Source of the DNA: Phycisphaeraceae bacterium
Lineage (GTDB): Bacteria; Planctomycetota; Phycisphaerae; Phycisphaerales; UBA1924
Direction of reading: 5' to 3'
Assembly (NCBI GenBank): GCA_020639155.1
Contig: JACKHF010000002.1
Coordinates: forward strand, 744,001-808,000
Length of the DNA stretch: 64,000 nucleotides
Shown here: positions 35,476 to 45,046 of the stretch, piece after piece
How positions within the stretch are numbered: the first letter of the stretch is position 1
Layout: each line of letters begins with the position of its first letter
The notes under the pieces: model-generated
What the model saw: only the letters and a program-made list of their open reading frames with translations
What the model was told of the DNA's origin: nothing
The model's database searches: none
Made by a program: the position numbers and the translations under genes

Positions 35476-36891
35476 TCAGTTCATGCGGAGCTTGTCGAGC
35501 GCGTTCCGTGCTGCGACCTTGTAACACTCCGCGAGTGTGGGATAGTTGAACACGGTGTTGATGAAGTAGTCGACCGTGGCCTTGAACGCAATCGCAACCT
35601 GTCCGATGTGGACGAGTTCTGTTGCGCCGGTGCCAATGACATGCACACCAAGCACAGTGCGCGATTCCTGGTGGATGAGAATCTTCAGCATGCCGATGTC
35701 GTCGCCGATCAACTGCCCTCGCGCGATGTCAGAGTACATCGCCTTGCCTGACTCGAACGGAATACCTTCCTCTGTGAGCTTCTCTTCGGTCCAGCCAACC
35801 ATCGATATCTCTGGCACAGCGTAAATCCCATACGGCAGCAGATCATCTGCTTTTTCAACACATTTGCCAAACATGTGGCACGCTGCGAATCTTCCTTGCT
35901 CCATGCTCGTCGATGCCAGTGCTGGGAACCCGATCACGTCGCCGCACGCGTAGATATGCTCACGATCTGTCTGGAAGTTCTCGTTGACCGCAAGCCTCCC
36001 ACGTTTGTCAGTTTTTAGACCAACATTGTCAAGCTTGAGCTCCTCAGTTGCGCCCTGCCGGCCTATTGCATAGAGCAGGCAATCGGATCGAAGTGTTTTC
36101 CCACTCTCAAGCATCGCCTCAACCATTGATCCGTCTGTAGCGTGATATGCTTGTGTTGGCGCAACCTTTCTGATTGATACAACCTTCTCACCCATGCGCA
36201 ACGTGAGTCCTGTGCGACGCAACTGATACTGCAGAGCTTCAACAATCTCACCGTCAACGAATGGGAGCAGTCGATGCTGTCCCTCGATCAATGTGACATC
36301 GACACCGAGTGCAGCAAACATCGACGCGTATTCTGTGCCAATCACACCGCCGCCAACAACAATCAATGACTTTGGGAGTGTCGGAAGATTCAGAATCCCG
36401 TCCGATGTCACAATAGAACTGTTGTCAAACTCAATGGTGTCCGGTTCGGCTGGCACGGTGCCGACAGCGATGACAAATCTGTCTGCTGCGATCTGCGAGT
36501 CACCATTCACACCACGAACAACCAGTGTGTTGTCATCAGCAAACTCACCCGTACCGAAGATTGTCTCAACACCATACCGGCGGAAGTGCTGCGAGATAAT
36601 GTTGATCTCGTTGCGGATGACGCTGTGGACAGATCCCTGGATATCCTGCAGGACCGCGTTCCGGGCCGCCTGAAAGTCAACATATCGCGGAGCGACCGAC
36701 TCCTTCCCGGTCACACGCAATATCGCTTCACGCAGTGCTTTCGATGGAATCGTGCCGGTATTGATTGCAACCCCACCAATCGTCTGCATGCGCTCAATCG
36801 CACACACACGCTTACCGAGTTTGGCCGCTTCGATCGCAGCCATCTGCCCGGCTGGGCCAGTCCCAATCACACATAGATCGTATTTCTGCAT
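35476..36891 (-). CDS. sthA: Si-specific NAD(P)+ transhydrogenase
   Basis: 471 residues from the ATG at 36891. A soluble FAD enzyme that moves hydride between NADPH and NAD+. The pyridine-nucleotide disulfide reductase fold is clear: CVIGTGPAGQMAAIEAAKLG, then GGVAINTGTIPSKALREAI, GGGVIGTEYASMFAALG and YACGDVIG. The redox-active CxxxxC that glutathione reductase and dihydrolipoamide dehydrogenase carry at the GTIPSK segment is absent, which is the mark of SthA. The dimer-interface histidine region is replaced by HIGQVAIAF. A strong hairpin precedes the start codon. Confidence 0.9.
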   Translation of the reverse strand: MQKYDLCVIGTGPAGQMAAIEAAKLGKRVCAIERMQTIGGVAINTGTIPSKALREAILRVTGKESVAPRYVDFQAARNAVLQDIQGSVHSVIRNEINIISQHFRRYGVETIFGTGEFADDNTLVVRGVNGDSQIAADRFVIAVGTVPAEPDTIEFDNSSIVTSDGILNLPTLPKSLIVVGGGVIGTEYASMFAALGVDVTLIEGQHRLLPFVDGEIVEALQYQLRRTGLTLRMGEKVVSIRKVAPTQAYHATDGSMVEAMLESGKTLRSDCLLYAIGRQGATEELKLDNVGLKTDKRGRLAVNENFQTDREHIYACGDVIGFPALASTSMEQGRFAACHMFGKCVEKADDLLPYGIYAVPEISMVGWTEEKLTEEGIPFESGKAMYSDIARGQLIGDDIGMLKILIHQESRTVLGVHVIGTGATELVHIGQVAIAFKATVDYFINTVFNYPTLAECYKVAARNALDKLRMN

Positions 36892-36898
36892 ACAAAGG

Positions 36899-36950
36899 CC
36901 CCTGGTCTGCGTGGTCGTCTCCCTCTCATCGACCAGCGTAGAACCAGGGG
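36899..36950 (-). promoter_or_regulatory. Long hairpin in the sthA leader
   Basis: Reading the minus strand, 36950 to 36899 folds into about 19 base pairs (outer 8-bp stem CCCCTGGT/ACCAGGGG, a single-base bulge, 5 further pairs with one G-T, another bulge and 6 inner pairs) around a 12-base loop. The base of the stem lies 7 bases before the sthA ATG. The loop is purine-rich and contains GAGGGAG, which resembles a ribosome site. It lies 67 bases after the gspK-like stop codon. Confidence 0.6.
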
Positions 36951-37016
36951 TTGATTTCTGCAAGCGATAGCCAATGCCGACATACAGACCCCACAAGACC
37001 CGGCATTGCGTGCATA

Positions 37017-40000
37017 TCAGTCCATTGGAACTTCTTTCAGCATGAGAATCCGTGGCTTCTCGCCGAGACGTGTCACGTTTGAACGATCCACCACCATGAC
37101 GTACCGGCGTGCCACGCTCGGCGTCATTGGCTGAAGAGGACGCAACCCCTCAACATCCGAGCGGTCGTAGCCATGCATCACAAACCACACTGCGAAGAAG
37201 TCGCTGCGTTCGGTCACGGTGTCGATCATGCCATTGGCAAGAAGCAACTGCTCATCCCAGTCGTTCCGGATGCCGTCGTCCAGATCCGTCTGACCGTTCG
37301 GTGTGTCGTAAATACTGAGCGATTCGACACCACGCGGAATCATGGATGCATCAGGATCAAATGCCAGACGATCCATGTCGTGGAGCGGCACAGCCCCACC
37401 ACTGCTTGCTGCCCGATCACGCACAGAGAGAAGTTCCGCCCTTGACGCCATACCAGCTTGCTCACGAATACCACTGACACCCGTTGGATCAAGATTCATG
37501 GCACCTAGAGTGAGATTCGCACGTCCTTCCGTGTCGTTTGGATGTGCGGCAGTTACCGTCATATTGGAAGGTGTTGTTGCACCAAATCGGATGGCGGGCT
37601 GCGATGAGTACGGATCTCTCACCGAAATTGATGTCTTATGAATGTACGCGTAGAGCGTTGAAGCAATGTCAGAATCTGTGGTATGCGCGTTGCTGGTCCA
37701 CCACCACTGGCCTGCAAGTCGTGTTGGGCTGAGACCGGGCAGCAGCCGGAGTACCGATAGCGGAGCCGTGTTCACATTGACCGTGCCAACAACTGGTGTG
37801 TTGACCTTGGTGCGTTCAACTGGCACTGAGGTGAAGATATCTGCAATGGTTGTTGCAAGTGGCACACCAAGCCCAACGCGTTGATCCACCGCTGGATCAA
37901 AGACAAAGTCATTGTCCTGATCAACAAAGGGAACAAAGCTTTCCGCAATTACTAGGGCATCGTCATTCCCACCAAGTTTGAGTTGGCCACGATCCAGACC
38001 AAACTGTTCACTTTTATACGACGAACCTCCCACTACAGTCCCTGCCGACACGGTATCAAACTGCGTCGCGATTGCCAACGATTCTGAGAGTGTGCGCCAT
38101 TCCCACTGATCGTGAGTACCTGCACCAGGAACGACCGACGGCCCGATACCAAGTGGCAGCATCATATCGAGCGCCCGTACCTGACTGGCCTGCAGATCGC
38201 CGTTCGCAAGATGCAACTCAACACGCAGATCATCAAAGGGAACAGAAGGTGTCACGGCGTTCTGAGCGATCCTGGAATGATCATGATATATGTTGCTTGT
38301 ATCAGAGAGAGCGGTTGGCGTGTAAGGCATCGAGCTCTGCACAACCAGCAATCGCGCAGAGGGCCCTGCGTTTGTAGCAAACGTCTGCTTCAGCTTCCAG
38401 CCAGCAATTGTATTTGATCCCTCGCTCGCAAAGAACCGGTCTCTGCTCAGTGTCATATCACCGGAAGTTTCTTCCGTGTTCAGTGATGACTGAGGTTGTG
38501 GCGATATCGCGGGGTCATACGTTATACGTTCCATCGCCCATGCTGGCACGCTGCCGCGAGGGATGTTGCGAGAGAGATCGTCTGGACGGCGGAATCCACC
38601 TGACAGTGTAATCGTGAATCCGCTGTCATCCGGATCGGTCGAACCTGTAATCATCGTGTCCGCCACAGCGTTCTGACCACTTGGTAGACGTCTATCTGCG
38701 TTCGGTCTGCCGGAACCGGTGATCTCAGGATCGCGCAGCCTATCCGCAAGATACCACCCATAATCATTGCCCGAGTTTGGATCAATGGTGTTTGACTGCT
38801 CCTGCTGGGATGTCCACATGCGGCGCCAGAGCGTTGCCTCCATGTTGCTCTGGACGTGATCGCCGGGGGCTCCCGCGAGCAGATCAATCCTGGACGTATT
38901 CACTGGTCCAGTCTGTACTGGAGTCGTGAGTCGGATTACACGATCGGCGCGATCGCTTGCAATGACCGTTGACCCATTCCCGGAGAACTGCAGATTCACC
39001 CAATCGCCAAGCACATCCGGATTCCGTGAGCCCGGCGCTGAGTTTGGATTGAATCGCGAGTTGATTTCCTGTGGTGTCTCACCGACAACATAAAACACAA
39101 ACGTTTCACCGGGCCCGAGCACGAGCTGCTCATCGGGCGCTTCAGTGTTGTACAGGTCATAAGTCTTCCCACCAAACCGAAGCTGGTAGTAATACACCGT
39201 CTGAGGAGGATCATTCACTGTTGCTAAACCGACCAGTGTGATGGGTTTGTCGTATGGATTTGACAGCTTAAATGAAACCATCTGCATAAGCACGTCATCG
39301 TTCGTGCCATCGCTGATATCGCCGCGGATGTCGATCGGGACTTCCTCGAACTCGCCTTGACCATTGTTGTTGATGCTTGACCACTCGGAGTTCCCACCCT
39401 CGGATGCTGGCGTATCACGATACACGTGGTATGTATGCACCTGTGTGAGCACTGGCTGTGCTTCAACTCCGAAGATTACCTTCGCATGCGGGGCAGAATT
39501 GCCGAGTGCAGACAGATAGCTTCCCGAGGGTGACGGGGTGTTGTTCCTGATCCGATTCAGATCAAGATCACGATAGAACGGTGCGGCACCACTTGGAACA
39601 GTTCCAGCATCGTACGTATCTGTTGCCCAGTGATCGATATAAGGATCAGCTGATGCTGCTGGACCGTAGTTGAGCACAAAGACCTCAGGCTGATCACCGC
39701 GCACACTTCCAGGTTGCGACGGGTCGTACAACTCTTTCATGTTCACAGCCATGTGGGCTGCGGTTGTCAGCGCAAAGTATGGATCAAACCCGTACGTCAG
39801 TGTTCGTTTCTCGGGATGTGCGTTGATATCCCACACTTCCGGATCAAACGCGTACGGAATCAATGCTTCTGCAAACGCATCAAACAGTCCATGGATGTTC
39901 GCCTGTGTGAGATACGACGCAGCAGAGCGACGGGTCTCTGAGCCAAAGCGTGTCTCTAGCGTGTTGGGAATTACTCCCTTGTCAGCGAACGCATCAAGCG

Positions 40001-42041
40001 TGGTCATCGCACGAGCAAGATTCTGCGCATATGTTCCGCTCCCTGTTGTATTCACATACAGCGGAGCAGTGCGCAGGAGTGCCGCGCCAGAGTGCGTTGT
40101 CAGCTTGCTTCGAATATCAACAAACAACTGCAGCAGCGGCGATTCCTGAAGATCATTGACCGCGGTTGTCCGGGGATCTGAGTTCGAGTTTGGAATCGGC
40201 CACGGCATTGCCTGACCGGTATTTGGGTCGTACCCGCCGTTGCCCTGCCCATATCCGCTTGTGTAGAGCGGTGATTTCAGAAAGCTCTTTTCAACACCAA
40301 GCGGACGATTACTCCGCAAGGGGCTGTACTGCCATACGGGCAGCCCACCGAGATCGCGACCACCGATCGCCGCTTCAAGACGCGACATGGTCGCGGGATC
40401 ATTGATACCGTTGTACGTCAGCAGTTCTGCTTCACTCTCAAGACCAAACTTTGTTTGAAGTTGGAATGCACCGGGGTTGCTTGCAAATGCAACGCCGGGT
40501 AGAAACGCACCGTTGTTCAAATAGGAGTTTCGGCGGGAGACACTGTTTGGAAGCGGCGGCAGGTTCGATGTCGTGAACTTGTCTGGAACAAGCCCCTGCT
40601 GCACTGCGATACGCATCGCAGCAAACCCAGCCTGTCCAACCTCCTCAGCAATCGTCAGTGTGCCATTACCGGGGAACCCTGTGAGACCATAACCAAAGTA
40701 GTTGTCCTCGCCGGTCATCGATGCGCCAAAGTTTGAGAGACCACGGTATGCCTGCACCTCAGGATCCAGACTTAGCGTGTGCTCTTGCTGGAGCAGACGA
40801 ATCAGATCTATGTCTGCTGGTGTCGCACCCAGCCGACCGGTCAGTGCTGGTGCAGTTGTAAGATGAGATGCACTGTTGACATTCACCCTTGACGAGAGAT
40901 CGACAACACGTGCAGCAACAAACCACCGCATTGAGCCGTCGCCGTGCAGTTGATCCTGCTCGACAATGGTGTTCAGTGAGATAGCACCGCCCCGCGACTT
41001 GCTCGAATCAACAAGTTCAAACCAGCGGGAATCGAACATGCCGTCGCCATCGGCATCCGCATACTGATAGTGAGCATACTCGGGCTCATCAAACGCGTGC
41101 GCAGGATCAACTGCCGGTCTGAAAGCGAGCCTCTGGCGAGAATCCCAGTGGGCTGGCACATTCCAGTTGGCCTGATTTGTTAGACTGCCAATCGGTAAGC
41201 TGACATATGAATCGAGGATCTGCGCAGATCCTGCAGGGTACGAGAGACCGGTCGCAGGGTTGATCAGTGTCAATCTGGGTCGATCCGCTCCTGGCTCCTT
41301 TGTAAGATAGATTGATGGGGTATCGAAGTTGTTTCGAAGATAAAAAAGATTGACAAATCGACCATCGGGCGCGAGATTGCTTATGTGCGCCCAATCGCGC
41401 GCATTGACAATGTATGTGCCTTCGTCATATCCACCCTGTGTGGTAATGTCGGGTGTCAGCCATGTGGGTGTGCTGGAAGCAAGCCACGGATCGCTCTGCT
41501 CGAATGTAGTAATACCACGGTTACCATCCGGGATCCATTGTGGCGAGAGTGTGCCTTCGGGTGAAAACCAGTAACGGTCGAGGTCTTCTGGCGCGCCACC
41601 AACCGGAGCTGGCACCGAAGCTCGGCGATAGTCGGTCCATGGATAATCTGAAGCTTCACGGTACAATTGACTCTGGGGAAGCGGACCAGAGCCGTTCAAT
41701 GCCATATCAAGCTGACCGGGCAGAAGCACTGCAAGCCGATCATCTCCGATAGTGCCCGCGATATAGTCACCGATTGCCCTGCTCTCATCACGAACACGCT
41801 CCTTTGCAGCAAGCGAGCGCGACTCGGAACGATCAGCACGTCCCATGGCAAGATACGCCGCTGCAAAGAGGCTGATGACCGCGAGCATCCCCAGCACGAG
41901 AACGACCGCTGAACCTCTTCGCATTGAAGCATGCTGCGCTTGAGCGCGATCAACCGCTTGGCCAGCAGCCAAACGAAGACCACACACATCTGCAAGCCTG
42001 CGCATGCGACGAACACCACGAGTTGTGACCAAGTTCTTCAT
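37017..42041 (-). CDS. Giant GspK-like tip pseudopilin
   Basis: 1674 residues from the ATG at 42041, which follows GAGGAAAGT. GspK caps the pseudopilus of type II secretion systems; usual length is about 330. Evidence: an N-terminal pilin-type helix RRG|SAVVLVLGMLAVISLF with no Glu at position 5, which is exactly GspK's departure from other pseudopilins; and GTVNVNTAPLSVLRLLPGL near residue 1430, the helix-hairpin-like GspK signature, with a weaker version at SRVNVNSAS near residue 395. The rest is long, Ser/Thr/Asn/Pro-rich and probably extracellular. It is the last gene of the pilus cluster. Confidence 0.75.
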   Translation of the reverse strand: MKNLVTTRGVRRMRRLADVCGLRLAAGQAVDRAQAQHASMRRGSAVVLVLGMLAVISLFAAAYLAMGRADRSESRSLAAKERVRDESRAIGDYIAGTIGDDRLAVLLPGQLDMALNGSGPLPQSQLYREASDYPWTDYRRASVPAPVGGAPEDLDRYWFSPEGTLSPQWIPDGNRGITTFEQSDPWLASSTPTWLTPDITTQGGYDEGTYIVNARDWAHISNLAPDGRFVNLFYLRNNFDTPSIYLTKEPGADRPRLTLINPATGLSYPAGSAQILDSYVSLPIGSLTNQANWNVPAHWDSRQRLAFRPAVDPAHAFDEPEYAHYQYADADGDGMFDSRWFELVDSSKSRGGAISLNTIVEQDQLHGDGSMRWFVAARVVDLSSRVNVNSASHLTTAPALTGRLGATPADIDLIRLLQQEHTLSLDPEVQAYRGLSNFGASMTGEDNYFGYGLTGFPGNGTLTIAEEVGQAGFAAMRIAVQQGLVPDKFTTSNLPPLPNSVSRRNSYLNNGAFLPGVAFASNPGAFQLQTKFGLESEAELLTYNGINDPATMSRLEAAIGGRDLGGLPVWQYSPLRSNRPLGVEKSFLKSPLYTSGYGQGNGGYDPNTGQAMPWPIPNSNSDPRTTAVNDLQESPLLQLFVDIRSKLTTHSGAALLRTAPLYVNTTGSGTYAQNLARAMTTLDAFADKGVIPNTLETRFGSETRRSAASYLTQANIHGLFDAFAEALIPYAFDPEVWDINAHPEKRTLTYGFDPYFALTTAAHMAVNMKELYDPSQPGSVRGDQPEVFVLNYGPAASADPYIDHWATDTYDAGTVPSGAAPFYRDLDLNRIRNNTPSPSGSYLSALGNSAPHAKVIFGVEAQPVLTQVHTYHVYRDTPASEGGNSEWSSINNNGQGEFEEVPIDIRGDISDGTNDDVLMQMVSFKLSNPYDKPITLVGLATVNDPPQTVYYYQLRFGGKTYDLYNTEAPDEQLVLGPGETFVFYVVGETPQEINSRFNPNSAPGSRNPDVLGDWVNLQFSGNGSTVIASDRADRVIRLTTPVQTGPVNTSRIDLLAGAPGDHVQSNMEATLWRRMWTSQQEQSNTIDPNSGNDYGWYLADRLRDPEITGSGRPNADRRLPSGQNAVADTMITGSTDPDDSGFTITLSGGFRRPDDLSRNIPRGSVPAWAMERITYDPAISPQPQSSLNTEETSGDMTLSRDRFFASEGSNTIAGWKLKQTFATNAGPSARLLVVQSSMPYTPTALSDTSNIYHDHSRIAQNAVTPSVPFDDLRVELHLANGDLQASQVRALDMMLPLGIGPSVVPGAGTHDQWEWRTLSESLAIATQFDTVSAGTVVGGSSYKSEQFGLDRGQLKLGGNDDALVIAESFVPFVDQDNDFVFDPAVDQRVGLGVPLATTIADIFTSVPVERTKVNTPVVGTVNVNTAPLSVLRLLPGLSPTRLAGQWWWTSNAHTTDSDIASTLYAYIHKTSISVRDPYSSQPAIRFGATTPSNMTVTAAHPNDTEGRANLTLGAMNLDPTGVSGIREQAGMASRAELLSVRDRAASSGGAVPLHDMDRLAFDPDASMIPRGVESLSIYDTPNGQTDLDDGIRNDWDEQLLLANGMIDTVTERSDFFAVWFVMHGYDRSDVEGLRPLQPMTPSVARRYVMVVDRSNVTRLGEKPRILMLKEVPMD

Positions 42042-42128
42042 ACTTTCCTCATCGATCACGCAATCTTGCAGCACATGAACGTGCAGGATTGCAGTGCAGA
42101 GGCGTGAAACAGACACGCCCAAAACTCT

Positions 42129-43850
42129 TCATCGAAACGCTGCATCGCTCTGTGGAAGATCAAAGACGAACTGCAACGTGTCCTCAACTCCGGACTGATC
42201 CGGATCGGCAACACGGATGGTGATGCGAAGCTGCTTCGGCCAAGGCCACGGCTGGGACGCACTCAGCGCATTCGGTTGATTGAACAATGGATTGATATAT
42301 CCAAAGTATGAGATGAGCTGATTTCTGGCCGTATTCGCACCGGGGTCAGTGTCATTCACACCGTGGATCAACGTTGATGGCACCTCGTAGTCGCTGTACC
42401 TTTGACGCAACGAGGGGCCCGTCGGATCAAGAAGCTCGTATGGCACGTGATAACTATCGATCTCATTGGAAACCCCGAGCACACCACTCGTACCAACGCT
42501 CGTGGTTGAATCCGCGTATGGACAGGCGATCAATAGCGGTGTCTGGCTCGTATCTGCCCGAGTAAGACCGTGCCAGATCTGCCGACCTTCAAGTCTGGCG
42601 TCACTTGGTGGCACGCCGTTCTGTGTTGAATCAGGATATACGTTGCCAAAGCTCCACTCGACAATAAACTCCGAGCAGTTCGGTATGAATCGCGATGCTG
42701 CCAGCGCAAGCTGATCCGCACGACGAACACTCCGATCAACCGTGGACGATGGATACGACAACGCGTTCATCAGATCTGGCGCTGCATCCTCATACCGCAC
42801 GCGCACCTGCGTTGTGCGTCCGGACGTTGTTTGTGCACCAACAATCCTCGACGGGAGTGCTTCGTACATCCACGTCTGCTGATTCAGCAACTCTGCACCA
42901 CCAAAGGTGCTGCCTGTGATTGAAGTAATCAAAGAGCCGGTATCGGTCACCTGAAATGGCAACGCTTGTGATGTCGCAACGATCGCACGAACTGTGTCAA
43001 GCGATGTTGCTGCTGTATCAACAAGACCGGACGAGAACACTGGTCGTCCATTGCTGTGATGTGTTAAACCATGGATTGTCTGAGCCAGTGGATTATCTGG
43101 GGTGACATCGCACAATCTGTTAAAAACGCTCGCTGCAGAAGGTCGCCCCCGAATCTGAATCTTGCTGTCGAGCACATCTGCTGCAGAAATCGAGAGAGCA
43201 TTCATCGCACGTGCCGGCTGAGATTGCAGCATCTGCGCAGGTTCGATCAGCATGGTCTCGTGACGCAACAGCGTCCAGGTACCCGCATACCTGTTTGGAT
43301 TTCCCTGGAAGTTTGCACCCAGTAAGGATTGGGGATAGTTGTTCACATCGTACAGCTTGGGAACAGAGTAGTTTGTTTCGGTCGATCGCTGACGCTGACC
43401 ATGACCATAGTAGATTCTGGCCTCATCTGCCCGGACAACCAACTCCTCATGCACAGGCTCACGAAACCCCGTGTAATCATCGCCACGAGCAAAGAACATA
43501 AGCTCATCAACTCGGCGAGCGCTCTGATCTGTCAGAGGCTGATTCGGATCGAGCGGGATGATCTGTGATCCACTGGCATACTGGTTGACAATGAGAAGAA
43601 AACCATCGCGCGTGATCTGGGCAATGTCATCGGCAAGTTGTTTCTGAATTGCCGACGCGTAGTTCGTTACTTTGCTGACTTTGCGTCCGTTCTGCACGGT
43701 GGTTTGCACAGAGTTCAGAATCACCATCAGCCCAACAGAAATAATTGCAAGCGAAAAGACTGCAACAAGAACTTCCAGCAGGGTAAAGCCCCGCTGCAAT
43801 GCTGCGGTTTTTCCCTTGGTTGCAATACTGTTCTGGATGCTCTGCTTCAT
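42129..43850 (-). CDS. GspJ-like pseudopilin
   Basis: 573 residues from the ATG at 43850, with GGGGAT before it. A class III signal QRG|FTLLEVLVAVFSLAIISVGLM (Glu5) marks it as cleaved by a prepilin peptidase. The usual GspJ is near 200 residues. The long soluble part has Asn/Ser/Thr-rich stretches. It is in order with the GspG, H, I and K-like genes, so GspJ is inferred from position rather than strong similarity. Confidence 0.7.
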   Translation of the reverse strand: MKQSIQNSIATKGKTAALQRGFTLLEVLVAVFSLAIISVGLMVILNSVQTTVQNGRKVSKVTNYASAIQKQLADDIAQITRDGFLLIVNQYASGSQIIPLDPNQPLTDQSARRVDELMFFARGDDYTGFREPVHEELVVRADEARIYYGHGQRQRSTETNYSVPKLYDVNNYPQSLLGANFQGNPNRYAGTWTLLRHETMLIEPAQMLQSQPARAMNALSISAADVLDSKIQIRGRPSAASVFNRLCDVTPDNPLAQTIHGLTHHSNGRPVFSSGLVDTAATSLDTVRAIVATSQALPFQVTDTGSLITSITGSTFGGAELLNQQTWMYEALPSRIVGAQTTSGRTTQVRVRYEDAAPDLMNALSYPSSTVDRSVRRADQLALAASRFIPNCSEFIVEWSFGNVYPDSTQNGVPPSDARLEGRQIWHGLTRADTSQTPLLIACPYADSTTSVGTSGVLGVSNEIDSYHVPYELLDPTGPSLRQRYSDYEVPSTLIHGVNDTDPGANTARNQLISYFGYINPLFNQPNALSASQPWPWPKQLRITIRVADPDQSGVEDTLQFVFDLPQSDAAFR

Positions 43851-43880
43851 ATCATCCCCACAGGCCAATGCGATGACTTA

Positions 43881-44990
43881 TTACCGCAGGCCGGACCCTG
43901 TGCCATACGTCACAACTTCATCCTGAATCACCATGTCAATCACACGCACAGCCACTGGCGGCTGGACTGTTGCAGCAATTTGAAACAGTGTTGCGGGATT
44001 GTTCGAGTTGCTACTCTCGACACCTTTGCCCACCGGCGGATCAACAAACAAAAGAATGTCTGACCCCATCGTCGGAGACCCGCCATTCACACTTGTCACG
44101 TTCTTCACGCGATACACAGTGCCGAGATTATCAACAATGATCTGGTTCTTCGAACCAACCGCGAACACCTGCTCGGGTGTAATGGTGGGATCGAACTGCG
44201 AGCTTTGCAGGCGAATGCGGTCCCGGTACATATCGTCGTAGGTCACATCAAGCGTGATTGGAACCGAGTACCGCAACAGGCCGCCGGTTGCAACACCACG
44301 GAACGTTGGCATGCCAGCAGAATCCGCAGCGGCAGCGAGTCTGTAATCTCCGCCTGACACACCCGCTGCATGCTCAAGTGCTTCGTACAGTGTGTACATT
44401 GCACCGGGCGACAGCTTGATACCAGGATCAACGCGTCGCAGGAAAATGGCCATCTGCACACGATGCGGTCCAACGCGAAGCGTGGGATCGGACGGTGTGG
44501 AGCGACGGAACACAACATCCCAGATGAACTTCGGTGTACCATCATGCGGCGGCTTGGGCCAAAGACGATCGGCTTGGAAGTACACAGCCTGCTCCGCACC
44601 AGCTGCAAGCATGCCCGGCGGTGGCACTCTGAGATCACCTGTCATGAGATCGATATCACGACGGGACACATCCCACTCTTGATCGGCTGACCAGATCGGA
44701 TCAAGCAGTCGCTGCCCAAGCCCCTGTGTTGTACCAGCACCTGTACTATCTGTTTCATAAATCGACCACAGCGCCGGATTTTCTGTCAACGCCTGCTCAG
44801 CTTCATTCAGAGCATTCACGGCAAGCGCAGACTCATTCGCCACCCGCTGCTGTGCGATCACACCGGGAATAACAGCACCAACACCGAGCAGTCCGAGCGC
44901 AAGGATAATGACACCGAAGAGCACCTCGGTGAGCGTAAAGCCGGAAGTTGCCCGACCGAATCTCAGATGTGTGCATGTGTGTCGTGTCAT
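43881..44990 (-). CDS. GspI-like pseudopilin
   Basis: 369 residues from the ATG at 44990, with AAGGGA before it. The N-terminus SG|FTLTEVLFGVIILALGLLGVG has Glu5 and the long hydrophobic helix of pseudopilins. The remaining 340 residues are far longer than in a typical GspI (about 130). No family is evident in that part. Assigned to the I slot by gene order. Confidence 0.7.
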   Translation of the reverse strand: MTRHTCTHLRFGRATSGFTLTEVLFGVIILALGLLGVGAVIPGVIAQQRVANESALAVNALNEAEQALTENPALWSIYETDSTGAGTTQGLGQRLLDPIWSADQEWDVSRRDIDLMTGDLRVPPPGMLAAGAEQAVYFQADRLWPKPPHDGTPKFIWDVVFRRSTPSDPTLRVGPHRVQMAIFLRRVDPGIKLSPGAMYTLYEALEHAAGVSGGDYRLAAAADSAGMPTFRGVATGGLLRYSVPITLDVTYDDMYRDRIRLQSSQFDPTITPEQVFAVGSKNQIIVDNLGTVYRVKNVTSVNGGSPTMGSDILLFVDPPVGKGVESSNSNNPATLFQIAATVQPPVAVRVIDMVIQDEVVTYGTGSGLR

Positions 44991-45046
44991 CGTCCCTTTA
45001 TCCGTTCTGGTGCCGCATCTCACGTATGCCGATCTGCCATACTGCG

